From Phenylobacterium sp. (GTDB lineage: Bacteria; Pseudomonadota; Alphaproteobacteria; Caulobacterales; Caulobacteraceae): a DNA stretch of 64,000 bases. The stretch is from NCBI RefSeq assembly GCF_013911965.1, contig NZ_JACESE010000006.1, forward strand, positions 143,933 to 207,932, written 5' to 3'. This document shows positions 42,177-51,625 of the stretch, piece by piece. The notes beneath the pieces are model-generated. The model was not told the origin of the DNA. It was given only the letters and a program-made list of their open reading frames with translations, and searched no databases. A program made the translations under genes and the position numbers. How positions within the stretch are numbered: position 1 is the stretch's first letter; the number at the start of each line of letters is the position of its first letter.

Positions 42177-43685
42177 TCAGACGGCTTCCTTCAGCATCCG
42201 CCGGCGTTCGACGGAGGACGGGATGCGCATGGCCTCCCGGTACTTGGCGACCGTGCGGCGGGCGATGTCGACGCCGGCCTCCTTGAGGATCTCCACGATC
42301 GCGTCGTCGGAGTGAACCTCGGCGCCGGACTGCTCGGCCTCGATGAGCTGGCGGATCTTGTGCCGCACGCTCTCGGCCGAGTGAGCCTCGCCGCCGGCCG
42401 TGGAGGCGATGGCCGAGGTGAAGAAGAACTTCAGCTCGAACAGGCCCCTGGGCGTGGCCACATACTTGTTGGAGGTCACACGGCTGACGGTGGATTCGTG
42501 CATGCCGATGGCCTCGGCCACGGTCTTCAGGTTCAGCGGCCGCAGGTGCTCGACGCCGAAGGCGAAGAAGCCGTCCTGCTGGCGCACGATCTCGCTGGCC
42601 ACCTTCAGGATCGTCTTGGCGCGCTGGTCGAGGCTGCGGACCAGCCAGTTGGCGCTGGCCAGGCAGTCGGCGACGAAGACCTTGTCCTGGTCGCTGCGGG
42701 CGCCGCCGGCGATGCGGGCGTGGTAGCGCTGGTCCACCAGCAGGCGCGGCAGGGTGTCGGTGTTGAGCTCCACCAGCCAGACGCCCCCCGGGCCTTCGCG
42801 CACGAAGACGTCGGGGGCCACCGGCTGGGCCGGCTCGCCGCCGAAAGCCGCGCCCGGACGCGGGGTCAGCGCCCGAAGCTCGGCGACCATGTCGCGCAGA
42901 TCCTCGTCGTCGACGCCGCAGGCGCGCTTCAGCCCCGCCATGTCGCGGCGGGCGAGCAGGTCGAGATTGTCGAGCAGGGCGGCCATGGCCGGGTCGTAGC
43001 GGTTCTTGTCCTGCAGCTGCAGGCGCAGGCATTCGGGCACGCTGCGGGCGAAGACGCCGACCGGCTCCAGGGTCTGCAGCTGCGCCAGCACGGCCTCGAC
43101 GCGGGCGGACTCGCAGCCCAGGCGCTCGGCGGTTTCGGCCAGGTCGAGCCGCAGGTAGCCGCCCTCGTCGACGCCGTCGATCAGCACCCTGGCGATCGCC
43201 TGGTCGGCCGCGGCGAGGCCCAGCAGGGCCGCCTGGTCCTCCAGATGTTCGTGCAGGGTCTTCTGGTGGGCCGCCAGGCTGTCATAGCCCTCGCCGTCGC
43301 CTTCGAAGCTTCCGCCCTTGCCGGCGCGCGACCAGTCGACGGCGCCGCCGGCTTCGCCGGCCTCCGGCGCGTCTCCGGTGGCCCGTTCGCCGGGCGAGAC
43401 CTCGTCGTGGCTGACGTCCAGGTCCGACTGGGCCGAGCCGGCGGACACCTCGTCCAGGGCGGACTCCGCCCGCGCCTCGCCGGCGCCGTCGTCCCCGTCG
43501 GGAGCCGATTCGGCCGCGGCTTCGGTCTCTTCGCGCTGCAGCAGCGGATTGCGCTCGAGCTCGCCCTCGACGAAGGCTTCCAGCTCGAGGTTGGAGAGCT
43601 GCAGCAGCTTGATGGCCTGCTGCAGCTGGGGCGTGATGACCAGCCCCTGCCCCTGCCGGATCTCGAGTCGCGCGCTGAGCGCCAA
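42177..43685 (-). CDS. rpoN: RNA polymerase sigma-54 factor
   Basis: Directs transcription from -24/-12 promoters with enhancer-binding proteins (in Caulobacter relatives: flagellar and stalk genes, nitrogen). The 502 residues show region I (LEIRQGQGLVITPQLQQAIK, split here as LVITPQLQQAIKLLQLSN), an acidic region II, the core-binding domain, and the RpoN box ARRTVAKYREAMRIPSS near the C-terminus. I place the start at TTG 43685: it has AGGAGG 7 bp before it and matches the family N-terminus (x-ALSxRLExRQ). Upstream codons add unrelated sequence. Confidence 0.93.
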   Translation of the reverse strand: MALSARLEIRQGQGLVITPQLQQAIKLLQLSNLELEAFVEGELERNPLLQREETEAAAESAPDGDDGAGEARAESALDEVSAGSAQSDLDVSHDEVSPGERATGDAPEAGEAGGAVDWSRAGKGGSFEGDGEGYDSLAAHQKTLHEHLEDQAALLGLAAADQAIARVLIDGVDEGGYLRLDLAETAERLGCESARVEAVLAQLQTLEPVGVFARSVPECLRLQLQDKNRYDPAMAALLDNLDLLARRDMAGLKRACGVDDEDLRDMVAELRALTPRPGAAFGGEPAQPVAPDVFVREGPGGVWLVELNTDTLPRLLVDQRYHARIAGGARSDQDKVFVADCLASANWLVRSLDQRAKTILKVASEIVRQQDGFFAFGVEHLRPLNLKTVAEAIGMHESTVSRVTSNKYVATPRGLFELKFFFTSAIASTAGGEAHSAESVRHKIRQLIEAEQSGAEVHSDDAIVEILKEAGVDIARRTVAKYREAMRIPSSVERRRMLKEAV

Positions 43686-43857
43686 GGTCAGCCCTCCTGG
43701 CCTGCTTCTTGCTGGCAAGGCTAGAGGGCCATCCCCCACCGATTGGTTAACCGCAGCGAGATCGTCTGCGACCAAGCGTCCGTGGTTCCTGGGACGGGCG
43801 CCGGCGTGCTAGTCGCCTCCTCCGAAAAGAGACGAGACGTCCACAGGAGAACGCCGC

Positions 43858-45144
43858 ATGTCCGACCAGCCCAAGCTGCGCCCGGAAACCCTGGTCATCC
43901 ACGCCGGGGCCCAGCCCGATCCGGTGACCAAGGCCCGCGTCACCCCCATCTATCAGACCACCTCCTACGTCTTCGATGACGCCGACCACGCCGCGGCCCT
44001 GTTCAACCTGGAAGCCCCCGGCAACATCTACTCGCGCCTGGGCAATCCCACCGCCGGCGTGCTCGAGGCGCGCCTGGCCGAGCTGGAAGGCGGCGCGGCG
44101 GCGCTGGCCGTGGCCAGCGGCCATGCGGCGCAGCTGCTCGTCTTCCACACCCTGCTGGAGCCCGGCTGCAACATCGTGGCCTCGCGCAAGCTCTACGGCG
44201 GTTCGATCACCCAGCTCAGCCAGAGCTTCAAGCGCATGGGCTGGGGCGTGACCTTCGTCGAGGAGATGGAGCCCTCGGCCTTCGCCGCGGCCATCGACGA
44301 CAAGACCCGCGCCGTCTTCATCGAATCCGTCGCCAATCCGGGCGGCGTGGTGATGGACATCGCCGGCATCGCGCAGGCCGCCCATGCCGCCGGCGTGCCG
44401 CTCGTCGTCGACAACACGCTGGCCACCCCCTACCTCTGCCGGCCCCTGGATCACGGCGCCGACATCGTCGTCCATTCGCTGACCAAGTTCCTCGGGGGCC
44501 ACGGCAACTCCATCGGCGGCGCCATCGTCGACGGCGGCCGATTCGACTGGGCCGCCAGCGGCCGCTGGGCCAATCTCAGCGCGCCGAACCCGGCCTATCA
44601 CGGCAAGGTCTTCACCGAGGCCTTCGGTCCCGCGGCCTTCATCGTCGCCTGCCGAGCGGTGGGCCTGCGCGACCTGGGCCCCGCCATCTCGCCGTTCAAC
44701 GCCTTCATGATCCTGACCGGCATCGAGACGCTGGCCCTGCGCATGGAGCGCCACTGCGAGAACGCGCTGAAGGTGGCGCAATGGCTGAAGGCGCACCCGA
44801 AGGTCGCCTGGGTCTCCTACGCCGGCCTGGCCGACGATCCCAACCACGCCCGCGCCCAGCGCTACACGCCCAAGGGCCCCGGCGCGGTCTTCACGTTCGG
44901 GCTGAAGGGCGGCTTCGAAGCCGGCGTGAAGCTGGTCGGCGGGCTGAAGCTCTTCTCCCACCTGGCCAATATCGGCGACACCCGCAGCCTGGTGATCCAC
45001 CCGGCGTCGACCACGCACCGCCAGCTGGAGGAGGCCGATCAGATCGGCGCCGGGGCGGGCCCCGACGTGGTCCGCCTGTCGGTGGGGCTGGAGCACATCG
45101 ACGACATCCTCGCCGACCTGGAGCAGGCCCTGGCGGGGGTTTGA
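43858..45144 (+). CDS. metY: O-acetylhomoserine sulfhydrylase
   Basis: PLP enzyme that makes homocysteine from O-acetylhomoserine and sulfide in methionine synthesis. The 428 residues carry YSRLGNPT (about 60), the Tyr/Gly PLP contacts, and the PLP Lys in HSLTKFLGGHG (about 209). Length fits MetY rather than the shorter MetZ. GGAGA lies 8 bp before the ATG. A modular repeat follows the stop. Confidence 0.92.
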   Translation: MSDQPKLRPETLVIHAGAQPDPVTKARVTPIYQTTSYVFDDADHAAALFNLEAPGNIYSRLGNPTAGVLEARLAELEGGAAALAVASGHAAQLLVFHTLLEPGCNIVASRKLYGGSITQLSQSFKRMGWGVTFVEEMEPSAFAAAIDDKTRAVFIESVANPGGVVMDIAGIAQAAHAAGVPLVVDNTLATPYLCRPLDHGADIVVHSLTKFLGGHGNSIGGAIVDGGRFDWAASGRWANLSAPNPAYHGKVFTEAFGPAAFIVACRAVGLRDLGPAISPFNAFMILTGIETLALRMERHCENALKVAQWLKAHPKVAWVSYAGLADDPNHARAQRYTPKGPGAVFTFGLKGGFEAGVKLVGGLKLFSHLANIGDTRSLVIHPASTTHRQLEEADQIGAGAGPDVVRLSVGLEHIDDILADLEQALAGV

Positions 45145-45154
45145 GCGGAGAGGC

Positions 45155-45278
45155 CGCTCTCCCCCTCCGGCCCTCCGGGCCACCTCCCCCTCGACGAGGG
45201 GGAGGATCTGGGCTGTGGACGAAGATGCTCCCCCCCCCAGGGGGAGCTGTCACCGAAGGTGACTGAGGGGGTTTCGGC
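45155..45278. repeat. Modular intergenic inverted repeat, copy B (long form)
   Basis: About 124 bp between metY and lptB, convergent. Composite of an outer arm CCCCCTCCGGCCCTCCGGGC, two hairpins of CCCCCT/AGGGGG type, a shared centre ending GACGAAGATGCTCCCCC, and the end GAGGGGGTTTCGGCT. It is the same element as copy C in reverse orientation. Confidence 0.85.
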
Positions 45279-46043
<765 letters not shown>

Positions 46044-46055
46044 GCGCGAACGCTC

Positions 46056-46625
46056 CTACCGCTTGGCGGCAGGCTGGCCCTGCGTGCGGTTGGGATAGAA
46101 GACGCCGCGCACGCGGCCCGTCGGCGCGGGGGTCTCCATGCGCGCCTGGCCGGTGTTGACGTTGATGACCAGCCGCTCGCCGCGCAGGACGTTCAGCCCC
46201 TGGGCGGCGACCACGTCGCCGGTCATGGTGATGGTCTCGCTGGCCGCGTCATAGACGGCGGCGTTGGCCCGCACCCGCTGCTGGGGCGTCACATAGTAGA
46301 CCGAGCCCTCGGCCTCCATGCTCTGCAGGTCGCCGCAGCTGGCCTGACCGGCCCCCTGCCGCACCGAGCGGCTGGGCGCGTACTTGATGCGCAGCACGTC
46401 GGCCCGCAGCCGCGAGTTGTCCTGCAGCGCCTCGGCCGAGCCGCGCCAGATGGCCAGGCACTGGGCGTTGAGCACCTCGAGCTCATCGGCGGTGATGTCG
46501 ACGGGCGCGTCGGAATTGCCGGCCAGCTGGGCTCCGGCCGGGGCGGCGCTCCCCATGGCCGTCAGGGCGACCAGGGCGGCGGCGACGGCGCCTGCGCGAC
46601 GGATCATCATATCAATCGACCTCAT
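46056..46625 (-). CDS. lptA: Lipopolysaccharide transport periplasmic protein LptA
   Basis: Forms the periplasmic bridge that carries LPS to LptDE. The 189 residues have a signal peptide (to about PAGAQ) and an OstA-like beta-jellyroll (ITADELEVLNAQCLAIWRG, ...ITMTGDVVAAQGLNVLRGERLVINVNTG in shortened form). ATGs at 46625 and 46610 are both possible starts; the former lies 16 bp after the lptC stop. A Cys pair in the centre (AQC, QASCGD) is unusual for the family and may form a disulfide. Confidence 0.88.
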   Translation of the reverse strand: MRSIDMMIRRAGAVAAALVALTAMGSAAPAGAQLAGNSDAPVDITADELEVLNAQCLAIWRGSAEALQDNSRLRADVLRIKYAPSRSVRQGAGQASCGDLQSMEAEGSVYYVTPQQRVRANAAVYDAASETITMTGDVVAAQGLNVLRGERLVINVNTGQARMETPAPTGRVRGVFYPNRTQGQPAAKR

Positions 46626-46641
46626 ACCTGCGCTCGCCCGC

Positions 46642-47268
46642 TCAGTTCGGCTGGATACGGCCCCGGACGCCGCCCTTGAAGACCATCCGTTCGCCCTTGT
46701 CGTACACGCCATAGGACTTCGCGGTGATTTCTCCAAGCGGTCCGGCCCCGGTGATCAGGCCCTCGCCCTCCAGCACGCCGGTGGCGGTGTCGAAGGTGGC
46801 GGCGGCCGTCTCGAAGGCGGCTTCCTGATCGTTCAGCCGAACGCCGCCCTGCAACTTAAGGAGGCCATCCTCCTCATGATAGACCCCTGAGGCCGCCGAC
46901 AGGCGGATCGGGCTCGGCCCGTCCTCGTCCAGCACCAGGGCCGGACGATCCATGATGACGCGCTGATAGTCGTCCTCGGCGCGCACGGCGCTGGCCGCCG
47001 TAATCACGAAGCTGCGGCCCTGGTCGTCGCGGCCCAGGAAGCGGGGATTCACCAGGCGGATCGGCGCATCCTCCTCCGGCGCCGCCTGATCGGCGCCGAC
47101 GACGCTGCGATAGACGACGGTCCCCACCAGACCCAGCACGATGGCCGCGATCAGGGCCGGCAGGATCACCCGGAGCCGGCGGATCAGCACCGAGCGGCGA
47201 CGCCAGCGGGTCATCGCCTCCGTGTGGGCCGGATGGCCGAAGGACCGGTCTGGGGCGAGCGCCGTCAT
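46642..47268 (-). CDS. lptC: LPS export protein LptC
   Basis: Single-pass inner-membrane protein that passes LPS from LptBFG to LptA. The 208 residues have a basic N-terminus, one transmembrane helix (about 37-58, LPALIAAIVLGLVGTVVY) and a periplasmic jellyroll (FLGRDDQGRSFVITAASAV and later KSYGVYDKGERMVFKGGVRG, shown in part). ATG 47268 starts 7 bp after the rnd stop; MTRWRRRS at about 47214 is an alternative. Confidence 0.88.
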   Translation of the reverse strand: MTALAPDRSFGHPAHTEAMTRWRRRSVLIRRLRVILPALIAAIVLGLVGTVVYRSVVGADQAAPEEDAPIRLVNPRFLGRDDQGRSFVITAASAVRAEDDYQRVIMDRPALVLDEDGPSPIRLSAASGVYHEEDGLLKLQGGVRLNDQEAAFETAAATFDTATGVLEGEGLITGAGPLGEITAKSYGVYDKGERMVFKGGVRGRIQPN

Positions 47269-47275
47269 CGGGCGC

Positions 47276-47893
47276 TCACGAATGGGCGAAGATGTCGGCC
47301 TCCTCCCAGCCGGCCACGTCGAGCAGGGCGCGGTGGGGCAGGAAGTCGAAACAGGCCTGGGCCAGGGCGTCACGGCCCTCGCGGGCCAGCATGTCGTTCA
47401 GGCGGGCGCGAATGGCGTGCAGGTGGAGGACGTCGGAGGCCGCATAGGCGATCTGTTCTTCGCTGAGCGTCTGCGCGCCCCAGTCGGAACTCTGCTGGGC
47501 CTTGGACAGGTCGACGCCGGCGCACTCCTTGGCCACGTCCTTCAGCCCGTGCCGGTCGGTGTAGGTGCGGGCCAGCTTGGAGGCGATCTTGGTGCAGTAG
47601 ACGGGCGCGGTCATCACCCCCAGATGGAGATGGAACATGGCGATGTCGAACCGCCCGAAGTGGAAGATCTTCAGGATCGTCGGGTCCGTCAGCACCCGCT
47701 TCAGGTTCGGCGCGTCATAGGTTGCGCGGTCGAGCTGGACGAGATGGGCGTCGCCGTCGCCGGCCGACAGCTGCACGACGCACAGCGGATCTCGGCCGAG
47801 CTGCAACCCCATGGTCTCGGAATCGACCGCCACGGCGGCCGCGCCTTCGAACAGGCCGGCGGGCAGATCGCCCTTGTGAAGGAAATTGGCCAA
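47276..47893 (-). CDS. rnd: Ribonuclease D, short form
   Basis: A 205-residue DEDD-type 3'-5' exonuclease for tRNA and small RNA trimming. Motifs are DSETMGL (Exo I), HFGRFDIAM (Exo II) and AYAASDVLHL (Exo III, with Tyr). HRDC domains are absent, so it is the short alphaproteobacterial type. It lies about 100 bp downstream of tRNA-Leu on the same strand, so transcripts may run from the tRNA into rnd and the lpt genes. Confidence 0.9.
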   Translation of the reverse strand: MANFLHKGDLPAGLFEGAAAVAVDSETMGLQLGRDPLCVVQLSAGDGDAHLVQLDRATYDAPNLKRVLTDPTILKIFHFGRFDIAMFHLHLGVMTAPVYCTKIASKLARTYTDRHGLKDVAKECAGVDLSKAQQSSDWGAQTLSEEQIAYAASDVLHLHAIRARLNDMLAREGRDALAQACFDFLPHRALLDVAGWEEADIFAHS

Positions 47894-47991
47894 GGTCCGT
47901 TCGCTCCGCGAGAGGACGCGGCCCGAGGCCGCGTACAGTCTGATACTCTACGGGGGAACGAAAGACGACCACCCCGCGACAACAGAGGGGG

Positions 47992-48078
<87 letters not shown>

Positions 48079-48228
48079 CCGGTCCGTCGGATCGGGAGGC
48101 GATCTACTAGGGAAAAGCCTTCCGGGCGTCAACGGACCTTTTTGCATCGCCTGCGAGTCGCATTGCGGCGCAGGGCCGCATCGTCTATCCGGGCGGCTTC
48201 TGGAGCTTTGGAAACAGCGGGCCGGGCC

Positions 48229-49230
48229 ATGCAGGATCTCGTCACCGTCTTCGGCGGATCGGGCTTTGTGGGGACACAGGTGGTGCGGGCGCTCGCCCGG
48301 GCGGGCCTGCGGGTCCGGGTCGCCGTTCGGCGGACCAATGTGGCCGAGGGACTTCGCCTGCTGGGCGACGTCGGCCAGATCCAGATCGTCCAGGCCAACA
48401 TCCGCAATCCGGAGTCCGTCGCCCGCGCCCTGGAGGGCGCGCAAGCCTGCGTGAACCTGGTGGGCGTGCTCTACGAGGCCGGGCGCCAGAAGTTCGCCAG
48501 CCTCCACGCCATGGGCGCGCGCAACGTGGCCGAGGCGGCCCGCGCGGCCGGGGTGACGCGGCTGGTGCAGATGTCGGCCATCGGCGCCGACGCGCAGAGC
48601 GAGTCCAAGTACGCCCGCACCAAGGCCGAAGGCGAGGCGGCCGTGCGCGAGATCTTCCCGGACGCCGTGATCATTCGCCCCTCCATCGTCTTCGGGCCGG
48701 AGGACGACTTCTTCAACCGCTTCGCGCGGATGGCGACCCTCTCGCCCGCCCTGCCGCTGATCGGCGGCGGCAAGACGCGGTTCCAGCCCGTCTATGTGGG
48801 CGACGTCGCCCAGGCGATCGCCCGCGCCTTGCGCGATCCGGCCTGTGCGGGCCAGACCTACGAGCTCGGCGGTCCGGCCGTGCTGACCTTCCGCGAGCTC
48901 ATGGAGCTGGTGCTGGAGGAGACCCAGCGCCGCCGCTTCCTGGTTCCCCTGCCCTTCGCGGTCGCCCGCGCCATCGGCGGCGTCGGCGACCTGATCGCCG
49001 CCACGCCGGTCCCGCCGCCGCTGACCACCGATCAGGTGGCCCAGCTCAAGCGCGACAACGTGGCCAATCCCGACCTGCCGGGGCTCGAGGCGCTGGGGAT
49101 CCGCCCCACGGCCATCGAGGCGGTCCTGCCCTCCTATCTCTACCGCTACCGTCTGGGCGGCCAGTTCGCCGAGCCGCCCGAGAACAATCCCGCCGCTCAG
49201 GTCGACGAGTCCGGCCGCACCCCGGCGTAG
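48229..49230 (+). CDS. NDUFA9-like NAD(P)-binding protein
   Basis: A 333-residue atypical SDR of the complex I NDUFA9 subunit family: Rossmann loop FGGSGFVGTQ at 9-18, VNLVGVLYEAGRQKF, and IGGGKTRFQPVYVGDVA. In alphaproteobacteria it may assist complex I or quinone-related functions; direct evidence here is only homology. ATG 48229 is chosen because the Rossmann strand follows at once. Its last 34 bp overlap the end of the convergent HTH-citrate synthase gene. Confidence 0.85.
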   Translation: MQDLVTVFGGSGFVGTQVVRALARAGLRVRVAVRRTNVAEGLRLLGDVGQIQIVQANIRNPESVARALEGAQACVNLVGVLYEAGRQKFASLHAMGARNVAEAARAAGVTRLVQMSAIGADAQSESKYARTKAEGEAAVREIFPDAVIIRPSIVFGPEDDFFNRFARMATLSPALPLIGGGKTRFQPVYVGDVAQAIARALRDPACAGQTYELGGPAVLTFRELMELVLEETQRRRFLVPLPFAVARAIGGVGDLIAATPVPPPLTTDQVAQLKRDNVANPDLPGLEALGIRPTAIEAVLPSYLYRYRLGGQFAEPPENNPAAQVDESGRTPA

Positions 49231-50381
49231 CGGGCGCGGGGCCGGATCAGGTCGCCGGTCTGCACCTGCTCGATGGCGTGAGCGATCCAGCCCGCGCAGC
49301 GGGCCACCGCGAACAGGGCGAAGGGCGCATCCTGCGGCAGGGCCAGCCGCTCGGCCAGGGCGACGAGCGCGAAATCCACATTCGGCGCCTTGCCGGTCGC
49401 GCCCTCGACGGCGGCGCGCAGGCGGGCCAGTTCAGGCGGCGGCTCGAACCGCGCCAGCAGGGCGCCTGCGCGCGGATCACCCTCCGGATAGAGCGGATGA
49501 CCGAAGCCCGGCAGGGTCCGGTCCTGGGCGAGCCGCGCGGCGATGGCCGCCTCTGCGCCCTGCTCGGCGGCCTCGGCCGCCAGGCTGCGAAGCGCCGCCG
49601 CCGCCCCGCCGTGCCGGGGCCCTGACAGGGCGGCCAGGCCCGCGAGCGCGCCGGCGGCGAGCGAGGCGCCGGTGGAGGCCGCCACCCGCGCGGCAAAGGT
49701 CGAGGCGTTGAGCTCATGGTCGGCCAGCAGGACGAGCGCCCGGCGGAGCAGGTCGGCGCCCGGTCCGCCCCCGGCGCCCGCCGCCGGGCCGCTCGTCGCA
49801 CACCCCCAGGCGAGCGCCAGGCGCACATGGATCGGCCCGCTGCCCGCCGCGCCGGCGACAGCGTCCGCCAGCACGTCCAGCAGGGTCGCCGCCTCCGCCG
49901 CCAGCGCCAGGGGGTGGCGGCCCAGCGCCGGCCCGTCGGATCCGGCCCGGGCGGCCAGCGCCAGGAAGGCGCGGGCGCGCATGTCCGGCGCCGTCGGCGG
50001 AGCGCCGCGGGCGTCGCGCTTCAGCGCCGCCCCGTGGCCGCCGCGCAGCAGGCGGGCCGTCGCCTCCAGGGTCTCGGTGTCGGACAGCTCGACCGCGTCG
50101 CGCCCCCGATAGTAGAGCCGCCCGCCCTCCACCGTGGTGATCGCCGACTCCAGAACCGGCTCGCCCCAGGCGATGGCCCCGGCCGCCACCTGGGACGCCT
50201 TGCGGCTGCGCGTCTTGCGCTCGGCCAGGAGGCCGATCTCCGAGGCGCGATAGAGGCTGCGCCGCGGGTCGGCCGGGTCGGGCCGCGTCGAGAGCCGACC
50301 CCGGCTGACATAGGCGTAGAGGGTCTGCGGCCGCACCCCCAGCCGCGCCCGGGCCTCCTCGGCCCCGATCCAGTCGGACAT
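49197..50381 (-). CDS. Citrate synthase-like protein with N-terminal helix-turn-helix
   Basis: 394 residues. An excisionase/MerR-like HTH at about 1-55 (SDWIGAEEARARLGVRPQTL, YAYVSRGRL) is joined to a citrate synthase-like domain (about 75-385). Residues that line the citrate synthase active site are largely kept: His in LADHELNAS, His in SGPRHGGA, GFGHPLYPEGDPR and Asp in NVDFALV. It could be a DNA-binding sensor of citrate-cycle metabolites, an enzyme, or both. It is divergent from a plain citrate synthase gene with a palindrome between them, which suggests it controls that gene. Confidence 0.82.
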   Translation of the reverse strand: MSDWIGAEEARARLGVRPQTLYAYVSRGRLSTRPDPADPRRSLYRASEIGLLAERKTRSRKASQVAAGAIAWGEPVLESAITTVEGGRLYYRGRDAVELSDTETLEATARLLRGGHGAALKRDARGAPPTAPDMRARAFLALAARAGSDGPALGRHPLALAAEAATLLDVLADAVAGAAGSGPIHVRLALAWGCATSGPAAGAGGGPGADLLRRALVLLADHELNASTFAARVAASTGASLAAGALAGLAALSGPRHGGAAAALRSLAAEAAEQGAEAAIAARLAQDRTLPGFGHPLYPEGDPRAGALLARFEPPPELARLRAAVEGATGKAPNVDFALVALAERLALPQDAPFALFAVARCAGWIAHAIEQVQTGDLIRPRARYAGVRPDSST

Positions 50382-50390
50382 AGATTGATT

Positions 50391-50404
50391 ATCTTGATCA
50401 AGAT
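50391..50404. promoter_or_regulatory. Palindrome in the divergent citrate synthase promoter region
   Basis: ATCTTGATCAAGAT, perfect over 14 bp, 10 bp upstream of the HTH-citrate synthase start and 58 bp from the citrate synthase start. It is the best candidate site for the HTH fusion protein. Confidence 0.55.
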
Positions 50405-50461
50405 TGACGGTGCGAGCCTCGCCGCTGAGATCGCGGAAAGCAAGTCCGATTGGAGGTTCCC

Positions 50462-51565
50462 ATGACTGAGGTCCAAGCCTTTCCCGACGGCCTCGAAGGC
50501 GTCGTGGCCGCCCACACCGTGCTGTCGGAGGTGGATGGCCAGGCCGGGCGGCTGATCATCCGCGGCCGCTCGCTGGACGATCTGGCGGGCCGCGCCCGGT
50601 TCGAGGATCTGGTCGCCCTGCTCTTCGACGGCTTCTTCGCGGACCTGCCGGCCGACCTGACCCAGGCGCTGGGCCAGGCCCGCGCGGAAGTCTTCGCCGA
50701 GGCGGCCTATCTGGACGACCGCCTCGCCGCCCGCGATCCGGTGGAGGCCGTCCGCGCGCTCACCGCCCGTCTGGCCGACGGCGACGATCTTCCCACCGCC
50801 CTGCGCCTGCTGGCCGCGCCGGCGGTCTTCACGCCGGCGGTCGTCCGCGCCCAGGCGGGGAAGGCGCCCGTCGCCCCCGACCCGTCCCTGCCGCACGCGG
50901 CCGACATCCTGCGCATGCTGCGGGACGCCGCGCCCGCCCAGGCGGAGATCGACGGCCTGGACGCCTATCTGGTGACGGTCAGCGACCACGGGCTGAACGC
51001 CTCGACCTTCGCCGCCCGGGTCGTCGCCTCCACCCGCGCCGGCCTGACCTCGGCCGTCCTGGCCGGGATCAGCGCGCTCAAGGGCCCGCTGCACGGAGGC
51101 GCGCCCGGCCCGGTGATCGAAATGCTGGACGGCATCGGATCCCCGCAGAACGCCCGCCCCTGGATCGAGGCGGCGCTCGCCCGCGGCGAACGGCTGATGG
51201 GCTTCGGCCACCGCATCTACCGCGTGCGCGACCCGCGCGCCGACGCCCTGAAGGGGCCGGTCCGGGCGCTGGCCGCCGCCGGCGCCGGCCAGGCGGGCCG
51301 CGTCGAGTTCGCCGAGGCCGTGGAGGCCGCGGCTCTGGCCATCCTGAAGGACCACAAGCCCGACCGGCCGCTGGACACCAATGTGGAATTCTACACCGCC
51401 CTGCTGCTGGAGGCGCTCGCCTTCCCGCCCTCGGCCTTCACCTGCGTCTTCGCCATGGGCCGCACCGCCGGGTGGCTGGCGCACGCCCGCGAACAGCTGG
51501 CGGGCGGCCGCCTGATCCGGCCGCAGTCGGTCTATGTGGGCCCCGAACCGCGTCAGGCGGCTTGA
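50462..51565 (+). CDS. Citrate synthase / 2-methylcitrate synthase family enzyme
   Basis: 367 residues with the complete catalytic set: SDHGLNASTF (His), KGPLHGGA (His), MGFGHRIYRVRDPR and TNVEFYTAL. Here the position of the usual catalytic Asp (NVDF) reads NVEF, a Glu, so the base differs from most citrate synthases. GGAGG lies 7 bp before ATG 50462. It could make citrate or methylcitrate; no prp genes are near. Confidence 0.88.
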   Translation: MTEVQAFPDGLEGVVAAHTVLSEVDGQAGRLIIRGRSLDDLAGRARFEDLVALLFDGFFADLPADLTQALGQARAEVFAEAAYLDDRLAARDPVEAVRALTARLADGDDLPTALRLLAAPAVFTPAVVRAQAGKAPVAPDPSLPHAADILRMLRDAAPAQAEIDGLDAYLVTVSDHGLNASTFAARVVASTRAGLTSAVLAGISALKGPLHGGAPGPVIEMLDGIGSPQNARPWIEAALARGERLMGFGHRIYRVRDPRADALKGPVRALAAAGAGQAGRVEFAEAVEAAALAILKDHKPDRPLDTNVEFYTALLLEALAFPPSAFTCVFAMGRTAGWLAHAREQLAGGRLIRPQSVYVGPEPRQAA

Positions 51566-51625
51566 GCGGCCGGGTGCGAGTCGTTCGCTCTTAAGCTCGG
51601 GCGGGCGGCGGGCTAGGTTCGCGCC

